A program made the translations under genes and the position numbers. A stretch of 64,000 nucleotides of DNA. Source: Rehmannia glutinosa (Eukaryota > Streptophyta > Magnoliopsida > Lamiales > Orobanchaceae). The stretch is from assembly GCA_016081115.2 (NCBI GenBank), contig JABTTQ020001759.1, positions 221,009 to 285,008 of the forward strand. Reading direction: 5' to 3'. Below, piece after piece: positions 33,605-45,679 of this stretch (position 1 is the first letter of the stretch; every line of letters begins with the position of its first letter). The notes under the pieces were generated by a model, which saw nothing but the letters and a program-made list of their open reading frames with translations, made no database searches and was not told where the DNA came from.

Positions 33605-33840
33605 GTTTTTTTTTTTATTTTTCTATTTGTTGTGATATTTGAATTTTTTTCTACTGTATGTATGTATGCGGAAATGTTCAAGAACTAGGACAATATTGAG
33701 GTTAAATTATTGGCAAAATCCCATATAGGACCGTCTTACGGGTCTAAATTTGTAAGACGGATCCTATTGATCCCCGGATCCTGTTGACCAGGTCCACGGG
33801 TCAAAGCCACCTGCTCCTTTTTTTTCCTGTTTTTCTTCCT

Positions 33841-34210
33841 CAGTTAAAGTAACAGTTTTATGAGAAAAAGTATCGCTTTTTTAAATAAAGTATCATATTT
33901 TTTATATAGCCACAGATTATGATTACCTTACAGTGGATGAAAAATAAATATATTAGAGTTAGAGTAACACCTTTATGAGTAAATACATATATTTTTTTGA
34001 GACAAAATATCATGTTTAAGAGTAAAAATATTTGTTTTTTTAAATAAAGTATCACATTTTTTAATATACTCACATATTATGAATTCAATAAAAGAAAGAT
34101 GAATAATAAATATGATAGAGTTAAAGTAATACTTTTATAAGTAAAAGTATTTAATTTTTGAGATAAAGTAACATATTTTTTAATATAGTCACAAATTATG
34201 AATATATTAT

Positions 34211-34241
<31 letters not shown>

Positions 34242-34600
34242 ACAGAGTTAAAGTAACACTTTAATACACTAAAGTATCTATTTTTTGAGATAAAGTATCA
34301 TGTTTTTGATATAGTCACAAATTACGAATGAAGGAAAGAAGGAAAAATAAAAAAATAATTATGATATAGTTAAAATAACACTTTTATAAGTAAAAGTACC
34401 CGTTTTTTGAGATAAAGTATCATGTTCTTTAATACAGTCATATATTAGGAATTCAGTACATCTAAGAAGAAAAAATATATTTGACAAGAGTTAAGGTAAC
34501 ACTTATGAGATAAAGTATCAGTTTATTGAGATAAAATATCATGTTTCTTAGTATAGTGAAGAGGGAAAATAAATATGACGAGCTTTGAGAATTTGTAATA
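33841..34600. repeat. Irregular tandem repeat inside the Mutator-like element
   Basis: Six copies of a unit starting agagttaaagtaacac with ataaagtatcatgttttt about 40 nt later. Starts are near 33841, 33955, 34117, 34244, 34367 and 34487, so spacing is 112-162 bases. An (AT)n run lies at 34212-34240. Confidence 0.7.
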
Positions 34601-34677
34601 ATTTATGAATGAGTTATATTCATTTTGTTTTTGAAAGAAATGAGTTTTATTCATGGTTATACTAAAATTGCACAACA

Positions 34678-34777
34678 AATACTAATGGTCTAGTGGTAGA
34701 ATAGTACTTTGTCTTTTATGCACTCAGGTTTGAATCCCTGCTAGCGCATTCAAGGCGCTGATTCTTTTTTTTTTTTT
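34678..34777 (+). ncRNA. tRNA-Gly-like pseudogene followed by a T run
   Basis: tggtctagtggtagaatagt (34686-34705) is the D-arm and box A of plant tRNA-Gly, and caggtttgaatccctgctag matches its T-arm and box B with two changes. The 3' acceptor side (ctagcgca) does not pair well with the 5' side (atactaat), so the cloverleaf is broken. A run of 14 T at about 34764-34777 would serve as a Pol III terminator. It could be a tRNA relic or the head of a SINE. Confidence 0.55.
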
Positions 34778-34876
34778 AATTTACTGGTGGATATGGATCC
34801 GGATCCGGATTGTAGGATCCATCTTACGGATTAGGATCCGTAAGACGGTCCTACAAGAGACCTTCTCTAAATTATT

Positions 34877-35933
34877 ATGTATATTATGTATTTCCAACAC
34901 TTTGAATTCTTTTATTTAATAATTGTTGCATAGTTTTATTAATAATTGATCAATCCCAAGATTACTCCGCTCCTCCGGATTCATGTTCTGACTGAACTTC
35001 GTCGTTGATCTGTACAAAAGGGGGGTCGGAGGGTTTCTCCAGCATACCCTTTCAGACGCTCAAGTCAGAACTCTATCGAAGGAAGGTAATTCATGTAAAG
35101 AAGTAATGTAGAAGAGATGGGGAATATAATACTTCCTTTTTATGGAAAGTCATCTTTATAAGAAGATTACTAAATAAGATAAGAATTTCACCTTATCCTG
35201 TGGATAAACATAATTTTTCCATCCAATTAGATATATTTGGTGTATTTATCATCTATTCTTTAATATAAAATATTATCAATTATGGCTCTAATAGAGTCCA
35301 TATTCGTATTTAGGCTTATCTCCAATATTGAGGCCTAAATTCTTTGTTCTAATTTAATATGGTCAATCTAGGCCGTATCAAGAATTATAAATGAATAAAA
35401 AGAAAGGAAACAATCATACTTGTTTTCGTACTGCTGCTGTGACTAGCTACTTGAACTAAATCATACTAGTTTGTTTACATTGTCAATTTTCATTGAGTGG
35501 CTACTTTTGCAGATATTATGGTCCAGTTAGCATCATTGTAAATATTCGATGAATTATGCGAACTAGTTCACTCACAGCTCATTCATAATAGCACAATCAC
35601 CAATTAACGTCTGCTTTTAGGACTTGACGCGTATTGACATTATGTGCATGTTGATAACATTTTAAGATTTATGAGACGCACACAAAATATCTTTTAATTA
35701 GGGTTAATTACGAAAAATATTCCTGAAATTTGGAGTAACTACAAAAAAATCCCATCTAAGTTTAAAATTACAGAACATATCTTATAGTTTAGATAACATT
35801 TAATATTTTACCTCAACTATTAATTGACCTAACAGAATTTTGATGAATGTCATTGTAAATTTGACCTAAAAATCCAAAAATATCCCAAAGGTATTGTTCA
35901 CAAAAATTTCACAAGTTACATAATATTGACGTT
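34877..35933. other. Intergenic stretch without recognised gene
   Basis: No open frame of note. 34940-35110 is GC-richer with ggggggtcggagggtttctc, probably an old repeat. 35700-35930 begins agggttaattacgaaaaata, the type of end seen in plant MITEs, but no matching inverted end was located. Confidence 0.35.
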
Positions 35934-37455
35934 TGTTCGCCAAAAATATTTTGGTTCATATAACTGCAAGTGTACAGTGTAGTTTATAGAATAATGGCAA
36001 TCAAGGTTGTATTCCTCAGGGATTGAATCTCGAAACACTAGGCTATAAAAACATCGTATTCCAATTTTATTGAAGCGACCGAATATTGAGTATTTTTAAC
36101 TAAGAAAAATCGGAAATAAAGAAAAATAAAAGAAATAAATTTGTGAACCCCACAAGTATTTTCACCATCTATAGAAGCAACCTTAAGCACATATTCTCAA
36201 CATGTTTTTTCTATATTAAATGCAATTAGAGTTTTAAAAACCAATTCATGCAATTCTATGGGTTCAATTCCTAAAATAGTTTATTGTTTATTGTGCACAT
36301 AAACAGTAGATTAATAATAATTGAGGTCTCCTGATCCATCACAACTATTATTAATTCCCAAAAGATCTTTGAATTGAAGTACTCCCCACAAATAGAAGTA
36401 GTCTCCTGATACATTACTCTATTTATGTCTGAATTCGATTTTCGTCTTACTAGAACTCACCTACCGGATTATGGACTAGAAGTATGACATGTAAATTATT
36501 AATCAGATAAAAAGAAATTATAAATAAGCACTCAAATTCATAAAATAGAAAGTAAAATTAATTAAGAAAATAAATAATCATATTTAACATAAATCAACAA
36601 TTTCGATTATGCCCCTAAGATCCGAAAGATACGCCAAACATTGATTACAAACTCATAGACAAATTTGAATCAATATTAAGACATCGTTTAAGCACAGACA
36701 AGAGTTCTTAGACATAGAAAGAAAACCTCTTCTTGTCAGAATGGATTCTCCTTCCAAGCCCTCGAAGCTCTTGTGCTCCCTAGATGCGAAAGTCTTGTGG
36801 TGTTCTTCGCGACCTAGCCTTTTGCTCTCAGAAGCTCTTCGATTCCTTCGTTCATGTGTTATTTGATGTGTTTTCTCTGTATGAAGTGATATATTTTCGT
36901 GCAAGCTTTGGCTCCCTTTTATAAATGCTTGGAGAGATCACTTGTAAAGTTTGAGTAGGTCAAGGAGACCAATTCAGCCCTAGTTACATCGCACGACCGT
37001 GTCAACCCACACGGTCAGGTCGTGCGATCAGCATTTGCTCCTGGGGTCTACATGAAAGTTGTATCCTTTTCTCTTAGCTTTTTATAGCCACTTGAATCAC
37101 CTCAATGTCGATTTTGTAGAGGAAGTTATGGCCAAAATACGAAACCCTGCCAATGCTTGAAACTGTTAGCGCGTTTTGACATTTTTGAAGTAAATTCCTT
37201 TTTGTTTGACCGTCCATGCTTATTTCCTTCATATTTTTGATCGTACCTTAGCTCTTGACCTATACTTTGGAACGTGATATCGCTTTTTATCTAATTTAGC
37301 TCCATTTCCTGTAAAATTCACAAGAGTACGCAATATCACACCAAACAAAGGAAACCAAGTAAAACACACTAAATATGCGTGCAAATGCATCAAATATGTA
37401 TATATATATATATATTATTTTAAGCCCTCAAATGCACGTATATTTACACTCATCA
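35934..37455. repeat. Solo LTR
   Basis: Starts tgttcgcc and ends actcatca (tg...ca). The flanks are near-identical 5-mers acgtt (35929-35933) and acgtc (37456-37460). It contains the phrase gcaagtgtacagtgtagttt followed by ggcaatcaaggttgtattcc, common near the start of some plant LTRs, and (AT)n at 37401-37425. No second LTR or internal region adjoins it, so LTR-LTR recombination is inferred. It is related to 1-354 and to 37988-38405. Confidence 0.72.
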
Positions 37456-37460
37456 ACGTC

Positions 37461-37987
37461 AAAATTCAAATAATTCATGTGTCAAACAACGATGATGGTA
37501 TGTGGGTTAAATAGTTGTAGAAAATATGAATATGACGAGATAAAGCAGTAAAATACACAAATTGTGACATATGGAAGATCAGACTTAATGTTCCTTTTTA
37601 TTTAGCATGGAGTCTTAATGCAATGAATACTCTTGAATACAAAATTGTTGAGAACCAGGAAAAAAAACTCATTTCTTCGGTATTTAATGGGGTATTTATA
37701 GTAGGAGAGTCCTTTATCATAAGGAGTGCAAGCACACCCTAGGTACAATCATATGTCTGCAAAATTAGTGGTCTGATATCCTTGAGTTAGGGAATTAGAG
37801 TGCCAGGTGACATAACGACTTTGACTTGTGCAAGTCACATCTCTAGTATGACACTTATTGGGCCTTAAACTTATCTTTTGATGAGCAATCTCATCAATCC
37901 TGGCCAGATTTTGGGGCTATATTGACTACCTCGGGCAGATCGGCCATCTCAATCTCACTAATAAAAGTTGGTTAGGTCAGGATGTAT
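37461..37987. other. Intergenic stretch without recognised gene
   Basis: Repeat-like text, no open frame. Words such as gtatttatagtaggagagtcc suggest old LTR sequence, but no end pair was identified. Confidence 0.3.
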
Positions 37988-38405
37988 GATCGCTAAAATC
38001 TTTTAAGCTAAACCGCAAGTGTACGGTGTAGTTAATAGATAGTGGCAAATAAGGTCGTATTCTACAGAGATTGATTAAAACATAAATTACGATAATTATA
38101 ATAGTTCCAATTTTATTGAACGTCCGAATAAGATGATGATTGAATTATCTAACAATTAAAACTAGTAAAATAGCAAAAAAAATTAAATTAAGATACACGC
38201 ACAATGTTTAAACAACAAAGAAAGGCGATCCTAGCACTATGATTTCGACATGCTTCATCAATTTATAGCTAATTTGTGTTTCGCAAGAACCAATTATCTA
38301 TGGACCCAATTCCTATCCTAGTTCATTCTCTCTCCTGAGGCAAGAAAATCATAGATCAATATTTAATTGCTCACATCCCTACTCAACAATAAATATTAAC
38401 TCCCA
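37988..38405. repeat. Partial LTR related to the solo LTR
   Basis: Contains ccgcaagtgtacggtgtagtt and ggcaaataaggtcgtattc, the counterpart of 35965-36020, and runs in parallel with the solo LTR to its position about 36362 (tattaattccca versus tattaactccca). It stops there, where the Harbinger-related block begins, so that block probably inserted into this LTR. Confidence 0.6.
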
Positions 38406-39399
38406 ACTGCTCGTTTGGGAATGATGAAAAGGTGGGAAAAGCTGCCTTTTCATTCCTAATACTTTGTTTGGGAACAAAAGTTCGGCCCATGAAAAATCAG
38501 TACAACCCATTATTTTTTCACTTAAACAACTGATACCTTTCCACAGGGTGGGGTATCATTAATTAATACCAACTTATCAGCTCATGTAAAATCCCACTTC
38601 TACCTATAAAACCTATTGGCAAAGGACTTATTTCTCCCTGCTTGTTGCAAAAATTACAGGAAGGGCTTATATGAAAATAAATTCAGCTGGGAGTGAAGAA
38701 CCATAGTTCGATCGTGTGCGTTGCAGGTAATGTGCGAAAAAGGTTTTCCATTTTTGGATTTGATAATGTGCTTTCTAATTAAAAATCTTCAGCATTTATA
38801 TGTTTGTTTCACATTTCTTACACGTATTCCCCTCTGTTGCAGAAGTAAGTGTTCGTGAAAAGCGAGAACTATAACACAAAAGATTCCAAGGTGCGAATTT
38901 CTCGGTCTTATGTTATACCGTATATGATTTAAAGAAATCTTGGATTTAGGGTTTATTGTGTGTGGTTTTTCCAATAAGGTTCATTTTTAAAATTGTAGTT
39001 GGTTTTCCCAAATGTCGAAAGCTCGTTGGTTGGATTTTGAGTATATATATATATATCTATTATTTATTTGTCTTTTTTCCTAGTTTTACATTTATGAATG
39101 TTGAAATTTTAAATTGCATGCCTGAAGATTTGTTGTTAATGTGTTGAGGAAGTGTTCGAAATGTTTAATTTTATACACTTTTTAGTTCGAATGGAACTAA
39201 ACTTGATATGAATTTATTTATTGAAAATTTTATTTACTGGTTCTTAACCTTCAGTTAGTTAGGTTTTATATCATTAACTGTGTTCAAATTGAGTTGTCCT
39301 CTGGAATCAAAGAGTTTTTCAGATATGAATTTTTAGTAAAGTTTGGAAAACACCACGTATGTTTACTAACTAGCTAATTTTTATGGTGAAAATTATAGA
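38406..39399. other. 5' flank of the Harbinger transposase gene
   Basis: Begins ctgctcgtttgggaatgatg; a second catttgggaatgttgag occurs at about 48,000, and aggaatgaaaaggcagc / gctgccttttcattcct can pair locally. The true inverted terminal repeat was not established. Non-coding; the region probably contains the transposon 5' end and promoter. Confidence 0.4.
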
Positions 39400-40792
39400 T
39401 GGATGGCGAAGAAATGCATGTCATCGTACTTGTTGAGGAATTAATTACATCGATCAAAATATTACTTTTTCTCATAGTTTCTATCAACGTCGATTTATGC
39501 GAAGACGCCGTCGTCGTAGACAAATAGGAGCTCCTGCTCAATATAGGATGCTTGATCGTTTACCCGCTCAAATTGACCACATGCATGATCTAATCCATGA
39601 TAGCGATACAACGTGAATCCAACAGCTACATATGGATAGAAATGCATTTGGTAGGTTATGTTTTCTTCTAGAAAATATTGGTGGGTTACAACAAACAAGA
39701 CATGTCCAAATAAGTGAGCAAATAGCAATATTCCTCTTAGTTTTGGCACATCATAAGAAGAATATTGTCGTGAAATTTGACTTCAAATGATCAGTTATAC
39801 CATTATCACCCACTTCGATAATGTGCTTAAAGTTGTGCTAAGGTTTCACACCATTTTATTGTCCACACAATAACCCGTAGGTGATGACTGCACGAATGAA
39901 AAATGGAAATGGTTTAAGGTAAATTACAAACTTAATATGTCTTAATAGTTTTCTTATTAAGTTGAAATCAAAATATTTAACATGTTTCGATTTCATCGTA
40001 GAGATGTCTAGGTGCTTTAGATAGAACTTACATTGATGTACGAGTACCTATAAATGAAAAAGCGCATTATAGAAATCGCAAGGGAGTCATATCTGTTAAT
40101 GTGCTTGTTGTGTGTGATCAAAACATGAAATTCGTTTACATTTTGTCTGGATGGGAAGGATCAACTGCAGATAGTCGAGTTTTAAGATATTCCATGAGTA
40201 GGCCTAATGGTTTGAGAGTCCCCAACGGTTAGTTATGATTTTCAATAACATTAATTTAGTCTCCATTAACATAACAATTATAGTTGTAATTGATCCAAAA
40301 ATTTAAACACATTCTAATAATAAGATGTTATTTCATGACAGGTAATTACTACTTGTGTGATTGTGGATATACAAATGGACCAGGCTTTCTTGCAACTTGT
40401 AGAGGCATTAAGCACCATTTAGATGAGTAGGGTATGGAATCATCAACACCACAAAACTATAGGGAATTATTCAACCTAAGAAATGCCAAGGCTCGCAACA
40501 AATAGAGAGTTGTTTTGGTTTACTACAACAGCGGTGGGGTATCTTAAGAAGTAAACAATTTTATCTAATTAGAACGCACAACCATATAATTATGGCATGT
40601 TGTGTACTCCAGAATTTTATTCGAATAGCAATGGTGGTTGATCCGTTAGAAGACGAAGTCCCTGAATATGTGGTTGGAGAAAATAACAAAGCAGCTGAAA
40701 ATAAGTTTGTTGACATAGTGGAGTCGTCCCAAGTCTGGACTAACTGGCGTGATAACTTAGCACAGTCCATGTACAATGAATGGAGAGCCTAA
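39400..40792 (+). pseudogene. PIF/Harbinger transposase, lightly damaged
   Basis: An Arg-rich start (MRRRRRRRQ, about 39498) and the HTH-like RNAFGRLCFLLENIGGLQQTR, VQISEQIAIFLLVLAHHKKN lead to the DDE_4 nuclease. Exon 40002-40227 holds GALDRTYIDV (first Asp), RNRKGVISVNVLVVCD and GWEGSTADSRVLR (second Asp). Exon 40342-40792 holds YYLCDCGYTNGPGFL, the third acid in IESCFGLLQQRWGIL, and MACCVLQNFIR. Introns 39919-40001 and 40228-40341 have GT-AG ends. Damage: stops near 39617, 39788 and 40428 (Trp to stop) and a one-base loss near 40503. All three acidic residues are still legible. Part of this gene recurs inverted at 63905-64000. Confidence 0.88.
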
Positions 40793-41109
40793 GATCGTGC
40801 ACAAATGACTTAAGATGACCAAAATCTCAATTGATGTCATACATATCTATTTTTATTATTTTTGTGACATTTCCAATTGAACATTTTAGTTATATCATTA
40901 TTATTGAGACGATTATTATATGTATTTACTTATCTGTGTAAGATTTGTAGTTGCAACATTGAAGTTTCTTTAGTTAATGTAATGTATCTTAATTATGTAT
41001 GTATGATCCAATGATATGAACTATAATGTATGGGTTGTTTTTGGCAAACTTTAGTGCATGTTTGGAAGTGTTTTTTCATATTATTGAATCATATTGGGAG
41101 TCGGGTACG

Positions 41110-41980
41110 AGAATGGATTCATCCGCATGTGTTCCTAAACCAACATCATCACGCAAAAACATTACTCACAAGCAGACGATCGATCTTGACAACCCAAGAG
41201 GAGCATGTCCTTCTGCATGCCTTGAAGGAGATCATTGTCTGAGGTTGGAAGTGTGACAATGGCTTAAAAAATGGGTATCAGGTTATGTTGGAGAAATCAA
41301 TGATTAAAGCCTTTCCCGGTACTGATTTAAGGGCAATACCCTATCAGTTCAAAAATCCACGTATGGAAAAAGGACTACGGTTCGTTGAGTTTAATGTTTC
41401 GCCGTTCTGGATTTGCATGGAATGATTCCGCTAACATGTTGATTGTGAAAGATAATAAAGTGTGGAATGACTATATAAAGGTAATCTTATTTGAAGCACA
41501 TATTTACTAGTATATTTGACATGAATGTGTGTTTCCTACATGAAAATATTAAGTTATATGCAGATAGATCCAAATGCAAAGACAATGTGATTCAAATCGT
41601 AGCCATATTACAAGGATCGATGTGAAATCTTTGGTAAGGATAGAGCAAATCGGAGAAAATGCGAAGGTTTTGTTGACGTAATTCAAGATATTCTTAGTGG
41701 TGGGCCACAAGTAAATGAGCAAACCGTTCTCGAAAAACAACTTTCAAATCCCTTCTCTAGTTAGTGAGGAAGATGATAGATCGTCTTACGTGGTGAGGGT
41801 AGTGGCACTACCAAAAGTAAGACGTCAAAAAAGAAAAGCATCTAAAACATGGAGGAACGATTTGGACTTAATGACTTCCTTCTTAGAGAAAATCGAATCA
41901 AGATTGTGTGATTTAACTCGTAGAATCGGATTTGAGCAAGATGCTTCTACAACAAAAAAGTGGTGTTTGATGCTTTAAAT
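41110..41980 (+). pseudogene. Myb/SANT-like gene 1 of the Harbinger block
   Basis: Across frames it reads TWTTQEEHVLLHALKEIIV-like, WKCDNG.KNGYQVMLEKSMI, TDLRAIPY, LMFRRSGFAWNDSANMLIV and NKVWNDYIK, the Myb/SANT-like DNA-binding fold (PF12776 type) found with Harbinger transposases. A GT-AG intron fits 41481-41563. Exon 2 has CEIFGKDRANR-like sequence and a Ser/Lys-rich tail, and an open frame 41715-41978. Two or three frameshifts. The partner protein is thought to bind the transposon ends and bring transposase to them. A copy lies inverted at 63660-63904. Confidence 0.82.
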
Positions 41981-43051
41981 GAAATGCATTTCCTTATAAT
42001 TGAAGACAAGAAGTTTGTCTCAAGCGATCGGCGGTGATTCTAAAGACATGGACCTATTTTATAGCCTATCTTCTAAGAACAAGGTTGTCATGGTGCGAAC
42101 GATATGCGAGGGAAAAATCTGAAGTCATCCTACTATTAGCAAAGTTCTTTTGTAAATGGCTAATTATGTTGTTTTGTTAATACCCTACTAAGAATGGGTT
42201 TTTTTGAATGTCATCTTGTCGATGCCTTTTTTGGTAAATGACAGTTGCATAAAACTATATCCTATGACATGTACTTAAACATTAGCATGTTATGCCATTA
42301 ATATCCGTGACTTAGTTAAAGGTCATCGTGTGGGTAGCTTATGTTTTGTAAATGGTCAACACAAATAATGTGTGTAAATAGAACAATGGTACTCACTATT
42401 TGTATGTTATTCTAGTCTTTAAATGGTGAAACCATGTCCAATTGTATCCCACTACTAGGTTAATGATTTGTTCTATATTAAATGCTAATTTCCAAATCTC
42501 CAATACCTGCATAGATTTGACATTTAATACAATTTATTGATTTATGTATTAAATACAATGACATATACATGAAAACATCAATAGTTGTGTAGAATGAACC
42601 TGAAGTACAAACAATATCTGTTTGTATGCCTTTTATTGGCAGTGCATTGATTCCATTGAGTCATCATTGGTTATTCCATGCATTTATCCCCTTGTGAAAA
42701 GTGCGTTCAGATAATTGTTAGTTACCCACCGCTTTATGGGAATAACATTCAATTGACATAGCATTGAAGATATGAACGACCATCATTAATATAATTCCTT
42801 TATTCTATATAAGTTGGGGTTGCATGGTCATTTTCATGTGAATAAAACTGGGAAAACAAAAAGGCCAAATATTAATCGGTGTTTGTAGAGGTCAGTTAAT
42901 TGTTTAAACCTTTTATTGTCAATGAAGGTTCTGCTTGTTCCGTTTTTTGGAGGTGTTGAAAATGCACAAGTAAGAAGGGTAGTGCCATATTTATAAGTTC
43001 CATGCATTTTTAGGCAACTTATATTTGTTGTATGTTTCTTTTTGTAGAACC
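41981..43051. other. Spacer between Myb/SANT-like genes 1 and 2
   Basis: No gene. 42640-42980 is repeated inverted at 62716-63660 (with a hAT-like insertion there). A short ATTAATATAATTCCTTTATT-type AT-rich patch at about 42785-42810 and the following tataagttgg could be a promoter for gene 2. tttttgtag at 43039-43047 may be a splice acceptor for an untranslated first exon. Confidence 0.4.
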
Positions 43052-43767
43052 ATGGTACGCACTAGAAACCAAGTTGTCAAAAACAACATGATTGGAGCTG
43101 GTTGGACTGAACAGGAAGAAGAACACTGCTACATGTTGTTCTTCCGGCTCTGCCATTTACAGCAGAACATAGGAAACCCATCCGCTTTCAACCAAATTTT
43201 CCCTCAACTGACTCGCGAGCTGGGGGAGACATGTGGAAAGGACTTCAAGCTACATAACGTCAAAGAACGGATTCAGATGCTAAACATTCATTTCCAGGAT
43301 TTCTATGATTTCATAAATCTACGTGGAGTTGAGTACAACCAGTTTGCCAATAAAGTGACAGTCTCAAATGAGTATTATCAACACATTGGAGTTGTAAGAT
43401 AATTTAGTCTTATGTTATGTTCATAATATTTCATTCTTATGTTCATTGGGTTTCTATTATATGAATGCAGGAGAGCAACATCAATCGCTTCTACCGAAAC
43501 TATGGCTTCCCTCACTACAGTGAATGCTTCTATATTTTTAATATTAGGAAGGCGATCACCATTGACTTCGATGGAGTGTCTGACTACACAAGAGATAACC
43601 TACTGGAAATTGATGGGACATCCTCTGATGATGAAGCTGATGATATTATGGATGATGCTAATGAGGGCCATACTGAGAGGATACCAGAGTGGGAATTCCA
43701 GGGTTTGCCGGCACCAAATGGAAGTGACGATGAAGAGGATGGAGGCTCGGAAGTGGACAACAATTGA
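43052..43767 (+). CDS. Myb/SANT-like gene 2, apparently intact (two exons, 212 aa)
   Basis: The ATG at 43052 (ccatggta, good context) opens exon 1 to 43393. A GT-AG intron (43394-43470, gtaagat ... gaatgcag) joins it in frame to exon 2, which ends at the tga at 43765-43767. The N-terminus GAGWTEQEEEHCYMLFFRL and INLRGVEYNQFANKVTVSNE fit a SANT/trihelix-like fold. The second exon starts ESNINRFYRNYGFPHYSECF and ends in a very acidic tail (SSDDEADDIMDD, SDDEEDGGSEVDNN). No stop or frameshift, unlike its inverted copy at 58527-59275. Probably a Harbinger-borne accessory DNA-binding protein. The splice is predicted from sequence only. Confidence 0.72.
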
Positions 43768-44135
43768 TGCTATGGTGATGCTTTGAAGGGGGAACTGGGA
43801 ACTAGCTAATCTATGTGGGTTATGTAAGTAAACTATTAGGATTATGATGGTAGATGACAAGTAGTTTATCAGTTTATGTTTTTAAGGTTCTTAAAGACTT
43901 TTTAAATGTAAGTTGTAATAGGGAAGCTGTCCAAATTTTCAAGGACTTTGATGGACAATTCTTACTTTAATGTGTGTTCAACTTGACTGTTTATTTTTTT
44001 AGGTGAAATAAGCATATCAATACATGAACTTTAGTACGTACACATGAATACATATTTAAAAAACATAGTCATTAACGAAGCTACTTAAAAATGTAAGTTG
44101 AAAATCGCAGACAACTTCAATACATATATAAAGAA
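43768..44135 (+). other. 3' region of Myb/SANT-like gene 2
   Basis: AT-rich, no gene. It matches the reverse complement of 51170-51477 in the right arm. The Mutator-like element inserted at its end; tataaagaa at 44127-44135 is the left duplication. Confidence 0.6.
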
Positions 44136-45679
44136 GGCAAAATTACAATTTTAGTCCTGTAGCTTTGGGGTGTTTGCATTTTTAGTCATGTTCGAATCGC
44201 GATTTGCAAAAATATCCTATAACTTGAAATTTTTCGCAATTTTGGTCCTAAAATCACCGGAAATTGAGGAATCAACCGAAAAAGTCACATGCACGGCACA
44301 TGACCATATTTCTGGACAGACATGCTTACGTGGCACTTATGTTAACCCTATATTGTTACTGCAGGACCAAAATTGCAAATTTGCAATCTTTTTCTCAATT
44401 CTTATTTAATAAATTCCATTTAAAATTTAAATTTTGTTAATGAAATAATTAATATATTTACAAAAATTCAACAATACAAAAATATTTTCATTATTAACTT
44501 TTTGTAGATTAAAATTGGCACGTAGTTTATAATTTTGATAAACTGATTCATTATAAATTCCTTTTAAGTTAATTATATACTTAATAATCAATTGGGGATT
44601 AAAAATTTAACATTGAATTTTGATAAATAATTTATAATCATCATTAAATATTTTAGAAATAATACGCGAATAATCCTTTTTTTTTTTGGAAAAAACATGA
44701 ATAATCTTTAATGTTAGTTTAAAAATATAACTAAATAAAAACCAATTCTTTTGAGAATAATTAAATAGACAATTTAAAAATGTTTGAATAGGATAGTTAC
44801 TGCTTTCTTTTCTTCTTAATTTAATTTAACATTTAAACCTTGACAAATTTTTATGTTAGTAATAGAACAATACAATAATCTTAGATTAAGAAGTTATAAA
44901 ATTGTTTTTTTTTTTTTACATTTCTTTTGTTTTTTTTTGTTTTTTTTTTCTTTTTTTTTTTTCTTTCTTCTCCATATTTGCCTGGTATGTTTCTCGAACT
45001 AGAAAAGCCATCCACCACCGCCGCCAACCACGCCACCGTGGCCACCACCATCGAAGAGAATACAATTAGTCGAACTTGTAATAATTGAAAATCGACCGAT
45101 CCATTTGCAATTGGTATTAAAACCCTAATTTTGGGGTGTAAAAAATTCTGCAAAATATTTTTGTAAAAACCCCAAACTTGGCATCAAATCAAAATTTTAA
45201 ATGGATGGTGGCAGATCAAGGTGAAGGTGGCGGTGGTGGTGGTGGCGGCAAGTGGCAAGGTTTTGGTGGTGGTGGTGGTGGTGGTGGTGGCGACGGGCGG
45301 TGGCAAGTTGGGTTTTGGTGATGGTGGTGGTGGCGGCGATGGAGTGTGGAATTGCAACAAGAAATAAAACCAAATTATTATAAACAAAAAGAAAAAGGGA
45401 ATAATAATTGAATAAAAATTATAAAATGATAATTTTATATTACTTTAGAATTTTAAAATGATATAGGGTTCACATAAATTCCGCATAAGCATGTCTGGCC
45501 GGAAATATGGTCATGTGCCGTGCATGTGACTTTTTCCGATTGATTCCTCAATTTTCGGCAATTTTAGGACCAAAATCGCGAAAATTTTCAACTTACAGGA
45601 TATGTTTACAAATCGCGATTTGAACAGGACTAAAAATGCAAACACCCCAAAGCTACAGGACTAATATTGCAATTTTGCC
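44136..45679. mobile_element. Mutator-like element with about 240-bp inverted repeats
   Basis: The left end ggcaaaattacaattttagt and right end ctaatattgcaattttgcc are inverted, and homology continues inward for about 240 bases (to ccctatatt / tatagggtt). The 9-bp duplications are tataaagaa (44127-44135) and tataaataa (45680-45688), one mismatch. The right arm keeps the empty site at 51149-51157 (ttatttata). The interior has no transposase. It holds low-complexity T-rich sequence (44905-44965) and a GGT/GGC-rich block (45224-45343) that would read as poly-Pro on the minus strand. Confidence 0.88.
45224..45343. repeat. GGT/GGC trinucleotide-rich block
   Basis: Runs of ggtggtggtggc with interruptions inside the Mutator-like element. 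On the minus strand it gives a PPPPPSP- and poly-Thr-rich frame without other support. Simple-sequence expansion is the plain reading; a captured Pro-rich exon is possible. Confidence 0.6.

Larger units (their letters stand above)
33712..34867. mobile_element. Mutator-like non-autonomous element
   Basis: Termini are inverted repeats: left ataggaccgtcttacgggtc, right ggatccgtaagacggtcct read inward, extended imperfectly by about 14 bases outward. The flanks are a perfect 9-bp duplication taaattatt (33703-33711 and 34868-34876), the size typical of Mutator-like elements. A second inner copy of the repeat (gtaagacggatccta) lies at both ends. The 1.16-kb interior has no transposase. It carries an irregular tandem repeat and a tRNA-like sequence. 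It sits about 100 bp behind the peroxidase stop codon. Confidence 0.82.

Noticed and set aside
44881..45153. Minus-strand Lys-rich frame in the Mutator-like element
   Set aside because: Produced by a T-rich low-complexity run; no homologue recognised.
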